Translations under genes and position numbers: made by a program | Part shown: piece after piece, positions 52,737 through 60,728 of the stretch | Layout of the letters: every line of letters starts with the position of its first letter | Position numbering within the stretch: the first letter of the stretch is position 1 | From: Trichomonas vaginalis G3 | Lineage: Eukaryota; Parabasalia; Trichomonadida; Trichomonadidae | Reading direction: 5' to 3' | Length of the DNA: 64,000 nucleotides | Assembly (NCBI RefSeq): GCF_026262505.1 | Contig: NC_067206.1 | Location: 8,026,879 to 8,090,878, forward strand | The notes under the pieces: model-generated | Database searches by the model: none | Told to the model about the DNA's origin: nothing | The model's input: the letters and a program-made list of their open reading frames with translations, nothing else

Positions 52737-52901
52737 TCATGAATCAATCAATTTTGTTTTGATTTCATTGTACAACTTGTAAATTTCTTCTTGCTCAAAA
52801 GTTTTTAAGTTGTATAATGCAACAAACACATCACTATAGCCATTATACTTATCCATGAGTTCCATGGCAACATCATGACCTGTCTTTCCTTCAGACATCA
52901 T
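52737..52901 (-). CDS. Short unrecognised ORF (54 aa)
   Basis: Begins MMSEGKTGHDVAMELMDKYN and ends with a charged helix (TFEQEEIYKLYNEIKTKLIDS-stop). The frame is open further upstream to about 52,955 without another ATG. The amphipathic character and clean stop suggest real coding sequence, perhaps the tail of a longer gene. No family recognised. It lies between the hairpin string and the HNH-like gene. Confidence 0.45.
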   Translation of the reverse strand: MMSEGKTGHDVAMELMDKYNGYSDVFVALYNLKTFEQEEIYKLYNEIKTKLIDS

Positions 52902-53003
52902 CAATAATGATGTGAAAAATCTTGATGACTTTGAATGTAGAAAATTGAATTAAAAATGAGACTTCTTATGAAAATCAAATTGAAGAGTTAAAAATATACT
53001 GTT

Positions 53004-53588
53004 TTAAAATGGTATGCCATATAGCTTCTTGAATTTGTTAAGATATAGTCTAACGTATTTTCCATCTGTATCTCTAGCGTTTACATAAGCATAGCCCGCC
53101 TTAGTAAAACATACTTGTAATTTTCTATAGTTTACGCCGGTATAAAAGTAGAAAGAGTCTTGTTCTTCGCTATAGTAGTAAAACTCCAACGTATGCTTAC
53201 CATAGTCTGTAATTTCAATTGCTTCATCTTCTAGTTCGTCGACAAATTCGAATACAATATCTCCAATTTTGCCTATGTTCTTATTGTTTCAGAACGAGTG
53301 ACCCAGCGTAAGTTTTTCAAGTCTATTGTCGTTTCTTATACGGTTTATATGGTCTACAAGAGGTAGATTGTTAGGGTTCGGTATAAAATGAGTTGCAATG
53401 ACAACATGTTTAAAATAGTGTTTTCCACCCATCTTCATAATAGCATATCCGTATTTTTGCTCCCATTCGCTTAAAACTCTTTTTGTCTTTTTGTTTCTGA
53501 CTTCAAATGACTCACAACAGTGAATTTCATATTTCTCATCTAACAAACAAGTTTCCCAACGGTCTGTTCCAACAAACTCGGCGTACAT
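53004..53588 (-). pseudogene. Polinton part: HNH-endonuclease-like gene (broken)
   Basis: The 53,588-53,289 part has a NUMOD/HNH-like build, with VIATHFIPNPNNLPLVDHINRI resembling the HNH core of phage and mobile-intron endonucleases. The 53,189-53,004 part follows in the same direction and carries an AP2/NUMOD-like YRKLQVCFTKAGYAYVNA stretch. Together they look like one former gene. Cargo of this type is known from phages and giant-virus relatives. Confidence 0.55.
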
Positions 53589-53637
53589 TTCAAATAAAAT
53601 AAAAAAAATATTTTTTTGAAAAATATACTGTTTTCTT

Positions 53638-54222
53638 TTACTTTACATAACCTCCTGCTACCAGAAGCCTTTGACGCCAACCCATACCAGCTAATGAAGG
53701 TTGAGTTGGTTTAGTTTCCAAACTAAACTTTGGTTTTGGTTTATCTTCAGTTTTTGGTTTTTCTTCTTCTATCGGTTTTTCGTCACTTTTTGGTTCCTCT
53801 GACTTTACCTCACTTGCAGGTATGGTTGTGTCGTCAACATCTTCGTAAATATCATATGCCATCTGTTTTTGTTTTCCTTTCAACTTTTTGTGTTTGTTGT
53901 AAAGTTTAGAATATTTCGACTCTAAGTCAATGAGATGTTCTATAATGAACTGTTGGTCGGTAAAATATACTTTTCCATCTGTTGTCTCTTTAACTCCTTC
54001 AGACTTCAATATTTTATTTGTGAGAGTCTGTTTCTTTTTTGAGATACTAGCCGTTCCATTTCTATGAAAAGTGACTTTGTAGTTAGGGTTTGTATTTCCA
54101 GACCTGGCACTTTCTATTATTGAATTTTTCTCTTCATCTGTAAGTTCTTTGACAGGTTTTGACAATGGTTCTGAACTTTTTGTTTGTGGTGTCAAATCTA
54201 CCGTTTCAACTTCTTCGGTCAT
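53638..54222 (-). CDS. Polinton part: acidic/Pro-rich 194-aa protein
   Basis: Polar N-terminus, a central helical part (residues ~40-130, TDQQFIIEHLIDLESKYSKL), a Glu/Pro/Lys-rich tail and a short hydrophobic end. No family recognised. It starts 6 bases after the preceding small gene and has the leader tttttactgagatgaa, shared with that gene. Confidence 0.6.
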   Translation of the reverse strand: MTEEVETVDLTPQTKSSEPLSKPVKELTDEEKNSIIESARSGNTNPNYKVTFHRNGTASISKKKQTLTNKILKSEGVKETTDGKVYFTDQQFIIEHLIDLESKYSKLYNKHKKLKGKQKQMAYDIYEDVDDTTIPASEVKSEEPKSDEKPIEEEKPKTEDKPKPKFSLETKPTQPSLAGMGWRQRLLVAGGYVK

Positions 54223-54228
54223 TTCATC

Positions 54229-54396
54229 TCAGTAAAAAATTTTAGTTTGGTTTGTTTTCAACTGGTTTTTAGGTTTTTTAAGTCGGTCTAAAACTTCCTG
54301 AGGTATAGGAAGAACTTGACAAACACGTGGTTGTGTAACTGCTGGAAGTCGACAAATCCATCTTGAGCCCATTTGTCTCAATGCTGTATTGTTCAT
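54229..54396 (-). CDS. Polinton part: 55-aa basic protein
   Basis: Small open frame MNNTALRQMGSRWICRLPAV..., Pro/Arg/Lys-rich. It lies between two Polinton genes in the same direction, 19 bases after one and 6 before the next, and is preceded by the same tttttactgagatgaa leader as its downstream neighbour. Function unknown. Confidence 0.5.
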   Translation of the reverse strand: MNNTALRQMGSRWICRLPAVTQPRVCQVLPIPQEVLDRLKKPKNQLKTNQTKIFY

Positions 54397-54415
54397 TTCA
54401 TCTCAGTAAAAAAAT

Positions 54416-54814
54416 TTACATTCCCCACGTTTGAGGTGGTTGCGGTTGGTTATTGTTTACCCATTGTTGTGCATGGTTATATCCTCTGTTAAAGAATCTT
54501 TCACCTTGGTCCATATAGTGTCCTGCTTGGTTATAGTAGTCATTTGCTTTGTTATAATAGTTTCCTGCTTGTCTTCCTACATTGTCCATCCATCCTTGAA
54601 CTTTTCCTCTTGTTTCAGGATTTGGAATAAGATTTGCTGCATCTCGTGCTACCTCCCAACCTTTCTGTACAGTTTGTATAATAGGTTGTGCTTTCTCTTT
54701 CAGTATACCTAATGTACTCAAAATCTTCCTTCCAATTCCAAATGCACCTCTGGCTATTGTTCCCACTGGCAAAAATCTGGATGCAACTCCTGCTAATGCG
54801 CCAAATAAACCCAT
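54416..54814 (-). CDS. Polinton part: small structural-type protein (132 aa)
   Basis: Gly/Ala-rich amphipathic N-terminus (MGLFGALAGVASRFLPVG), then helices and an Asn/Gln/Tyr-rich tail. The N-terminus resembles membrane-active capsid-associated peptides of adeno-like viruses, but this is inference. It is divergently arranged with the integrase gene, with 16 bases between the two ATGs. Confidence 0.55.
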   Translation of the reverse strand: MGLFGALAGVASRFLPVGTIARGAFGIGRKILSTLGILKEKAQPIIQTVQKGWEVARDAANLIPNPETRGKVQGWMDNVGRQAGNYYNKANDYYNQAGHYMDQGERFFNRGYNHAQQWVNNNQPQPPQTWGM

Positions 54815-54830
54815 TTCTTATGGGTTAAAA

Positions 54831-55490
54831 ATGACGAATTCAAACAAGGACCCCTATGTTTCTAAAGCGACAAAGAAAGCACTCATGGTAAAAATCTTTA
54901 GTTCAACACCAAATGCTTGGTTTATGGATATCTTGGAAAACATTCCGAGGTATAGAGAAGATGGACCACCATACTGGCTAATATTTGTTGGTCAAAACAC
55001 AAGATACTGTGAAGCCATACCATTACAGTCCAAAGCTATTTTAGATGTGAAAACTGCTTTGACAATATTCGTTGACAAATACCATCCAACAAAACTGACA
55101 TCTGACTGTGAAAGTTCTTTCAAATCAGACGATATTAAAAACTATCTGCGTTCAAAAAATGTAAACCAATATTTCATTGTCGACCAAAACCATTCTGCTC
55201 TTGGTGTCATTGACAGTTGTATAAAAATCTTAAGAGACTTAAACCAACCACAAAGTGGTGAGGTAGATGAAATGTCATATGACGACAAATACAGACACTT
55301 CTCCATGGCAAAGATGAGACAAGTTTTAAATATTTACAATAGCCGTAAACAAAAAGGTTTGGGAAACCACTCCCCCGAAGAAATGAAAAACAACCCTGAC
55401 TTAGAGAAAGACTATATATTTAATAGTTTAGTCAAAAGAGACAAACAAAAAGAATGCCAGGCTTCAAACTTAAGAAAGGTGACAAAGTAA
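54831..55490 (+). CDS. Polinton part: retroviral-like integrase
   Basis: 219 aa with the Maverick c-integrase core: AWFMDILENIPRYREDGPPYWLIFV, KYHPTKLTSDCESSF and the helix after it, then a C-terminal part ending in Lys-rich sequence. Coding-like sequence continues to about 55,785. It inserts the element's DNA, with a 6-bp duplication known for the family. It runs opposite to most other genes of the element. Confidence 0.82.
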   Translation: MTNSNKDPYVSKATKKALMVKIFSSTPNAWFMDILENIPRYREDGPPYWLIFVGQNTRYCEAIPLQSKAILDVKTALTIFVDKYHPTKLTSDCESSFKSDDIKNYLRSKNVNQYFIVDQNHSALGVIDSCIKILRDLNQPQSGEVDEMSYDDKYRHFSMAKMRQVLNIYNSRKQKGLGNHSPEEMKNNPDLEKDYIFNSLVKRDKQKECQASNLRKVTK

Positions 55491-55811
55491 AAATAGAAAT
55501 ACCTAAACGCGACCATATGAAAATACTATTGACTATGACAACAATGGGAACCCGACAGGTACTCACATTCGTGTTCGTAAAATAGAAGAAAGTATACAGA
55601 GAATATTATGAAGTTTTAGGCAAACATGGCAAAATGTACAGACTGCAAGCAGAAGATAAAACTACTATTGTCAGACCTCGTTTCAAACTTGTCAAAGTTC
55701 AAGGTGGTATACTTTCAAAGACAGTTCCTAACAAATATAAGACAACTCCTGACGAATATGCTAAAGAAGTTGAAAATGACGACTAAGCATTTCTATACCA
55801 TGCGTAAACTG

Positions 55812-56989
55812 TCATGTAAGGTGGCATGTAGTCTTTACTCTGTCCCGTTGTTTGCGTATACCTGAAACGCGATGTGTATGGCTTCCTCCTACCTCAGTGT
55901 TACTCCAGTAACAATTTATAGCAAACTTAACGTCCTCTTTAACATCATATCCTTTACCTTTTGTCATTCCTGACCAATCCCAAAATCTATGACTATGCAA
56001 ACCTGCTTCAGATGTACTTAAATTTATGTAGTGACTGTGCGCAGGTAAATTTGCACCTGAAATCGTTTTACTTCCACCTGTTTCCTTTGAAGAGTTTGCA
56101 CAATACAAAAACCTGTCGACTATTTGAGTCCAAGTTCCAAAACCAAGTACTACTTCTGGTTTGGTAGAGTTCATTGACGTGTAAATAGAACCTATAGGAT
56201 ATACTGTTTGAAGTATTTCTGTCTTTAACGTTTGAAGCTCTGTTTTGTCAGCTTTTTTTTATATATAAATCTTGAGCAGTGAATTTAACTTTGTTTTCAT
56301 CCTCCATGACATAGACATTTCCACATCTAATGTCTTTATCCGATGTTAAACCTTGTGGAAAGTTAGGAGGTTTCCAATTTAATACATCCCCAGTTTCTTC
56401 AACCGTTCCTTCAATATTTTCTATACCAACAGTTGCGAAGAAATCGTGTGTATGTCCAACGTCACTTTTCTTGTTTAAGGTTTCTTGTAAGTTTGTAATA
56501 TCAGATATGGTATGTGTATGAGTCTTTTTAGAATATCTTTGTCAGCTCTTGTCACTTCACTTGACATTTATTGTCAACATATGTTTTATCCGCTTTGTCA
56601 TCTAACTTTTCTGGTAGTTCATCTACGTCATAGATGTTATGTGTATGATGTTTTTGTGGGTATGTTCTATCTGTCCATGCGAGAATATAGTCTCTTGTTG
56701 CATCTACATACTCTTTGTCAGCTTTGTTGTCAATATCTGCCTTCAAAAGAAGTTCATCTATAGGTTTCTCGTTTAAAGTTCTTTTTGTTGGATTTATACA
56801 AACAGTATGGTTCTTACTGTCTTGAAACAGAAACTCGTCTGTCATTGGGTTTATCGTCAGTTTTAAGTTTCCTTCTTTCAATGACTCAGATATCTTAGAA
56901 TAGTTTGAAAAGTTTGTTGTGTTCTTATTTAGAGCTTGCAAAATGAGTTGTCGGTTGTGTTGTATTTCTCTCATAGACGCTGTTTTCAT
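55812..56989 (-). pseudogene. Polinton part: fibre/tail-collar-like protein gene (broken)
   Basis: The upstream part has repeated DNKADKEYVDA/DDKADKTYVDN heptad-like segments typical of trimeric fibres. The downstream part has GFGTWTQIVDRFLYCA and SGANLPAHSHYI, the pattern of phage tail-collar/baseplate receptor-binding tips. The reading frame is interrupted a few times. Probably the host-contact fibre of the former virus-like particle. Confidence 0.65.
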
Positions 56990-57014
56990 TTGACATTTTT
57001 ATTCTAGATAAAAT
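56990..57014. promoter_or_regulatory. 25-bp divergent promoter candidate with palindromic TCTAGA
   Basis: Only 25 bases separate the ATGs of two divergent Polinton genes. They contain ttttattctagataaaat, an imperfect palindrome centred on TCTAGA that could serve both directions. Other genes of the element also have a T-run followed by AT-rich sequence 12-18 bases before their ATG. Confidence 0.5.
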
Positions 57015-57863
57015 ATGCTTCCAATAGAAAAAGAAAATTCAAGAGTTGCTACAACTAAACCATTAGATGAACTTTTTACTAATGTCGGTCAAAAGTTTGA
57101 GACAGAGACCGTAAAGCATGAAGGCTATCGTTTTGACTACCCATTAAGATGGCTAAGAGACCCATCTGTCACAAAAGCTATTGGCTTTCGTAGAATGAAG
57201 TTTGTGTCTGTAGAAGATAAAAGTTTTCCATTTATTGTAAGGTTTCATATAGATTATATATCTGAAGGGAAACGAAAAATGTGGGAAGAAATTGAGCTAA
57301 TACAAGTTGACCTTTCATCTTCTCTACAGACTGCGTTAAAAAATATAGAAGATAAAATAAATTCATGTTATGCAAAATATGCTGATGAATATGCAAATAC
57401 CGAGAGCACACTTTATGTGAGAATTGTATATGACAAACAAAATTCACAAGTGTCATTTCAAATCTACGAAGACAATCCAAAGAAAGACGAACAAATATAT
57501 ACAGAATTCACTGCAATGTCATGGTATTATTTGCAAAGAATGTTAAATCAGAAAGTCGAACTTCCTTTAGCAAATATTTACAGTCGATATGCAAGAGATG
57601 AACCATATTTATTTAAAGATGTTTTCGACCCAGCTGCTATTATTGTTCATGCTTCATTTTCTGGCGCCCAAAACTCTTTCTTATGCTTGGCAAATGACTT
57701 TTACGAAAAACCTACAAAGCTATACGAACCACCAAGTGGAAGTATTTCGGATTTTCAAGTATGGTTTACAACAGATGGAAGAAAGAGAATAGTTCCATTA
57801 TACCATGCGTTTTACTTAGAACTTAGTTTCATATACAACTACTATCGAACGGTAAAAATATAA
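57015..57863 (+). CDS. Polinton part: 282-aa protein, possibly structural
   Basis: Uninterrupted 282 aa with mixed beta/alpha composition (for example RFHIDYISEGKRKMWEEIEL and AIIVHASFSGAQNSFLCLA). Not recognised with certainty. Size and place next to the fibre-like gene would suit a minor capsid (penton-type) protein, but this is inference. Confidence 0.6.
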   Translation: MLPIEKENSRVATTKPLDELFTNVGQKFETETVKHEGYRFDYPLRWLRDPSVTKAIGFRRMKFVSVEDKSFPFIVRFHIDYISEGKRKMWEEIELIQVDLSSSLQTALKNIEDKINSCYAKYADEYANTESTLYVRIVYDKQNSQVSFQIYEDNPKKDEQIYTEFTAMSWYYLQRMLNQKVELPLANIYSRYARDEPYLFKDVFDPAAIIVHASFSGAQNSFLCLANDFYEKPTKLYEPPSGSISDFQVWFTTDGRKRIVPLYHAFYLELSFIYNYYRTVKI

Positions 57864-57867
57864 TTTT

Positions 57868-58110
57868 TTAATACGGTTGAGGTGTTGGATTTGGTTGCCA
57901 ACTAGACTGTGGTGCAGGTTCAGGCTGTTGTATAACAGGAGCTTGTTCTTCTGGTTCAGGGTCTTTAGGTATAATACCAACGAACTGACCTACTCTTTTG
58001 CCAATATTTTTGACTCCGTTCCAAATTCCTCTTCCTACGGTTTTTATTCCATTCCATATACCTCTTCCAACATTTCGAAAGAAGTTTCCTATTCTTCCAA
58101 AGAAACCCAT
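57868..58110 (-). CDS. Polinton part: 80-aa amphipathic/Pro-rich protein
   Basis: An N-terminal amphipathic repeat (GRGIWNGIKTVGRGIWNGVKNIG) suggests a membrane-active peptide like those attached to capsids of adeno-like viruses, followed by a Pro/Gln tail. It converges on the 282-aa gene, with stops 4 bases apart. Confidence 0.6.
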   Translation of the reverse strand: MGFFGRIGNFFRNVGRGIWNGIKTVGRGIWNGVKNIGKRVGQFVGIIPKDPEPEEQAPVIQQPEPAPQSSWQPNPTPQPY

Positions 58111-58128
58111 TTTACTATATGTAAAAAT

Positions 58129-58491
58129 CTAATGTCCGCCTAGTCTCTTACGTTTCCTGTTGAGTTCCATAGCATTCTTTAACTGGAGCTCATACATTCT
58201 GTTTCTCCTCTGGTAGAAAACATACTCTGGGTCAACTCCTGTGTTCGCGTCATCTGCATAGAGTTGTTTATATCCCACTTCAGGGTTTGTATAAAACTCT
58301 TTCCATCTCATATTTGCATACCATGGTGGCAAACCTAACGCAGCGTCATTTGACATGGCAGTTTGCATTTGTACATCTGTTGGCACTTGACCATAGTTTG
58401 CCATTGCAGTTTGTATTCTAACTTCATTTGGAATATTCTCTGGGTTTGGTTGTCCAGGTTGCTGTGCATTCGCTAAGTTCTGTGCGTCCAT
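58129..58491 (-). CDS. Polinton part: 120-aa protein
   Basis: Gln/Pro/Asn-rich N-terminus with two similar blocks (VRIQTAMANYGQVP and VQMQTAMSNDAALG), Trp/Tyr-rich centre, basic C-terminus (NRKRKRLGGH). Possibly virion-associated; not recognised. Leader tttttatctaatattaa before the ATG. Confidence 0.55.
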   Translation of the reverse strand: MDAQNLANAQQPGQPNPENIPNEVRIQTAMANYGQVPTDVQMQTAMSNDAALGLPPWYANMRWKEFYTNPEVGYKQLYADDANTGVDPEYVFYQRRNRMYELQLKNAMELNRKRKRLGGH

Positions 58492-58514
58492 TTAATATTA
58501 GATAAAAATATCTC

Positions 58515-58646
58515 TTACGAGTACATATACTGAACATTTGCAGGCATTGGTTCATCTTCATATTCTCTATATCTTTCTGCCACGTCAAATAAGTAAATGA
58601 CACAATGGAAAAAACCTAAAACAAGTAGTCCTATTTCAAACCACAT
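58515..58646 (-). CDS. Polinton part: 43-aa membrane protein
   Basis: Short frame MWFEIGLLVLGFFHCVIYLF followed by an acidic tail ending in QYMYS; one transmembrane helix. It lies between the 120-aa gene and the methyltransferase gene, with the start overlapping the methyltransferase end. Confidence 0.5.
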   Translation of the reverse strand: MWFEIGLLVLGFFHCVIYLFDVAERYREYEDEPMPANVQYMYS

Positions 58647-59448
58647 TTACTTACTAGTAAAATTTCTTTGTTATGACACTTTCTCCGGTTTATAGGACCT
58701 CTCTCATATTCTATCTTGTCATATCTAAACTCATAGTCATGTATGTCCTCTAACCATCTCATGACACTTTCCAAACCACTTTTATCGGATGTAAAGTAAA
58801 AGCATGGATGGTTATGTAAAACGTCTAAAGTTTCTAAAGAGTCTCTCAAAGTCCAGTCTACTTGGTATTGAAAATCCCATGTGTTATAGAACGGGGGTCC
58901 ACTATAAAGAAAACATTTTCCTTGTCTTTATATTTTTCATACAACTCTGTCCAATGACATCTCACAAACTCTATACCCTCAATATATTTTTCTATGTTCT
59001 CTTTGAAAACATTTGTATAGTTAAGATATAAAACTTTTGACATAAGTGTTTCAATGTCATGAACTCTTATAGCACCACTATATAATAGTCTAGCAGATAT
59101 ACTATCCCAGTCTATATATTCTGCTTTTTTCAAAACCTCTCTCACAATATTTTTGTTATCTAATGGTATACGTTCCATCTTACCTATAGGTATCTTTTCT
59201 TTTAACTCTTTCAATATATTGTTTGTGTCTGGTATATGTTTGAGACGGTTCATATAGTTGTCGAAGTCATTGCATATAATCTTTGAGTCTGGGAATATTG
59301 TATGGCACAAATGGGATATATAGAAACTTCCACCGAACAAATCTACAAATGTTAGACCATTCGGTAGTTTCTTAAGTTCTCTCAATATAATATCTTTACA
59401 TTTACTCTTATTTCCAAAGAACGGTAACGGTGGTTTTGTAAAATTCAT
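58631..59448 (-). pseudogene. Polinton part: Dam-type N6-adenine DNA methyltransferase gene (broken)
   Basis: D12-class (Dam/MboI-like) features: N-terminal PPLPFFGNKSK (AdoMet-binding motif X type), then FVDLFGGSFYIS (motif I), the helical target-recognition part, a motif IV region near FFIVDP, and a separate C-terminal part. The frame is interrupted once or twice. Dam-like enzymes carried by Mavericks are known in Trichomonas and are linked with 6mA in its genome; whether this copy came from an active one is not visible. Confidence 0.72.
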
Positions 59449-59509
59449 TTATATATAATAATAAAAATGTTTTTTCCTGAAAAGTGACAGAAAAGTGACA
59501 AAACATGTA

Positions 59510-59580
59510 CGAAGAAGTCTTGAAAATTCAAGAGGGTAGAAAAGAGGTTAGAAAAGAGGTTATATCTAACCTTCTACCCT
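59510..59580. repeat. Hairpins at the right side of the Polinton
   Basis: cttgaaaattcaag and, right after it, an imperfect stem agggtagaa..aggtta / taacct..tctaccct around 59,530-59,580. A further small hairpin aggcacgaagtgcct lies at ~59,709-59,723. Similar in style to the hairpin string at the left border. Confidence 0.65.
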
Positions 59581-59737
59581 AAACATTATTTTTGTCTGAT
59601 TTTACGAAGAAGTCTTGACAAAACATGAAAACATATATAATTTGTGAAAAGCTCCTGGAAGACCCGTATATAAGAACTTCATTTATACTAAACATCTTCA
59701 GGGCTAGAAGGCACGAAGTGCCTGGAAGCCCCATTAC

Positions 59738-59738
<1 letters not shown>

Positions 59739-59764
<26 letters not shown>
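59739..59764. repeat. 26-base T-run, poly(A) on the strand of the pseudokinase
   Basis: An uninterrupted run of 26 T. On the minus strand it is an A-run beginning 27 bases after the stop codon of the kinase-like gene (59,792), the distance of a normal trichomonad poly(A) site. Confidence 0.9.
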
Positions 59765-59769
<5 letters not shown>

Positions 59770-59791
59770 AATTCATACAAATTAATATAAA

Positions 59792-60728
59792 TCAGAATGC
59801 ATCATTGAATGGCCTGAAAGGAGTCTTCGGGATTTCAATCTGGCTATTTGTTCTTTCGTTCAAACATGTACTACGTCTGAAGATCAAGACGGATTTTCTC
59901 CAGTCAGCCTTAATACGATAGGCTTTTCTATTTAATTTACCTTCGTATGAAGTGAAGTATTTCATCTTCAGTAAATTATTTACTGAATATCTGGCTTCTG
60001 GTTCGAATTTCAAACATCTTGAGATAACATCTTTAAGGTTGTTATCCATGATAATGCTGTTATTGTATTCAGCTGACTTTATTTGTTCCTTAAGGAATTT
60101 CATATCTTTTGAATTGAACAGAAGATTTTTGGTTGCCATGAAGTAAACAATACAACCAAGAGACCACATATCAGCAGATAATGGGTTGAAATTGTTACTC
60201 TCTAGGAACTCTGGTGGTAAGAAGTAATTCATCGACTGAAAGCTGGGGGAGCAGTTTCGGATTGGTATTGGTCAATGATCTTAAGCCCAATTATATTAAT
60301 CTTGATTTTTCCGGTCATATCAATCAAAAAATTACTAAGAGTAAAATCTCCGATTGATATTTGATTATCGTGGCAAGTCTTGACAGCAAAACGACCTCAT
60401 TAATATATTTTCTGAGTAAGTCGTTTGATATTTCTTCCTTGCTCTTGATAAACTTTTCTAAATTACTAGGGCAGTACTCTGTTAAAATGTATACATTCCC
60501 TTCGAAGCTATAATGTTGATAGATTCTGACAATATGTTCATTGTTAATGGATGCAAGATGATCAAGATCACTATCAGAAAAGTTCATCAAAGGAAACTTT
60601 TTCAATGCATATCTTGTTTGCTCACGATTAGAGTAAACACAATATACAACACTGTTTCCACCACGAGCAATGACACGCTCGACGACGAAACCTTTCTTTA
60701 AGAAGAACTCACTTTCTCTATAATTCAT
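59792..60728 (-). pseudogene. Protein-kinase-like gene, frameshifted and catalytically degenerate
   Basis: ATG 60,728 begins an N-lobe with a Gly loop VIARGGNSVVYCVY and YALKKFPL (the ATP-binding Lys). The hinge region YILTEYCPSNLEKFI follows. The frame shifts near 60,385; in the next frame CHDNQISIGDFTLSNFLI stands where HRDxKxxN is expected, and INIIGLKII where DFG is expected. A second shift near 60,240 leads into FLPPEFLESNNFNPLSADMWSLGCI (APE and DxWSxG) and the rest of the C-lobe to 59,792. So even without the shifts it would be a pseudokinase. A 26-base A-run follows 27 bases after the stop. Confidence 0.82.

Larger units (their letters stand above)
51969..59738. mobile_element. Polinton/Maverick remnant, shortened and broken
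   Basis: A block of compact, mostly minus-strand viral-type genes: retroviral-like integrase, HNH-like gene, tail-collar/fibre-like gene, small capsid-associated-type proteins and a Dam-type DNA methyltransferase, with intergenic distances often under 25 bases. Together with the integrase this identifies a Maverick, an element class abundant in Trichomonas. At about 7.8 kb it is roughly half the usual 15-20 kb; protein-primed PolB, packaging ATPase, protease and major capsid genes are not seen. At least three genes are interrupted (about four to six breaks in all). The left border is taken at the hairpin string and the right near 59,738; long terminal repeats could not be matched by eye. Probably a fairly recent fossil, since most frames are still open. 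Confidence 0.82.

Noticed and set aside
57232-57480. Minus-strand frame opposite the 282-aa Polinton gene
   Set aside because: The plus-strand frame is longer, has a start leader and has normal protein composition.
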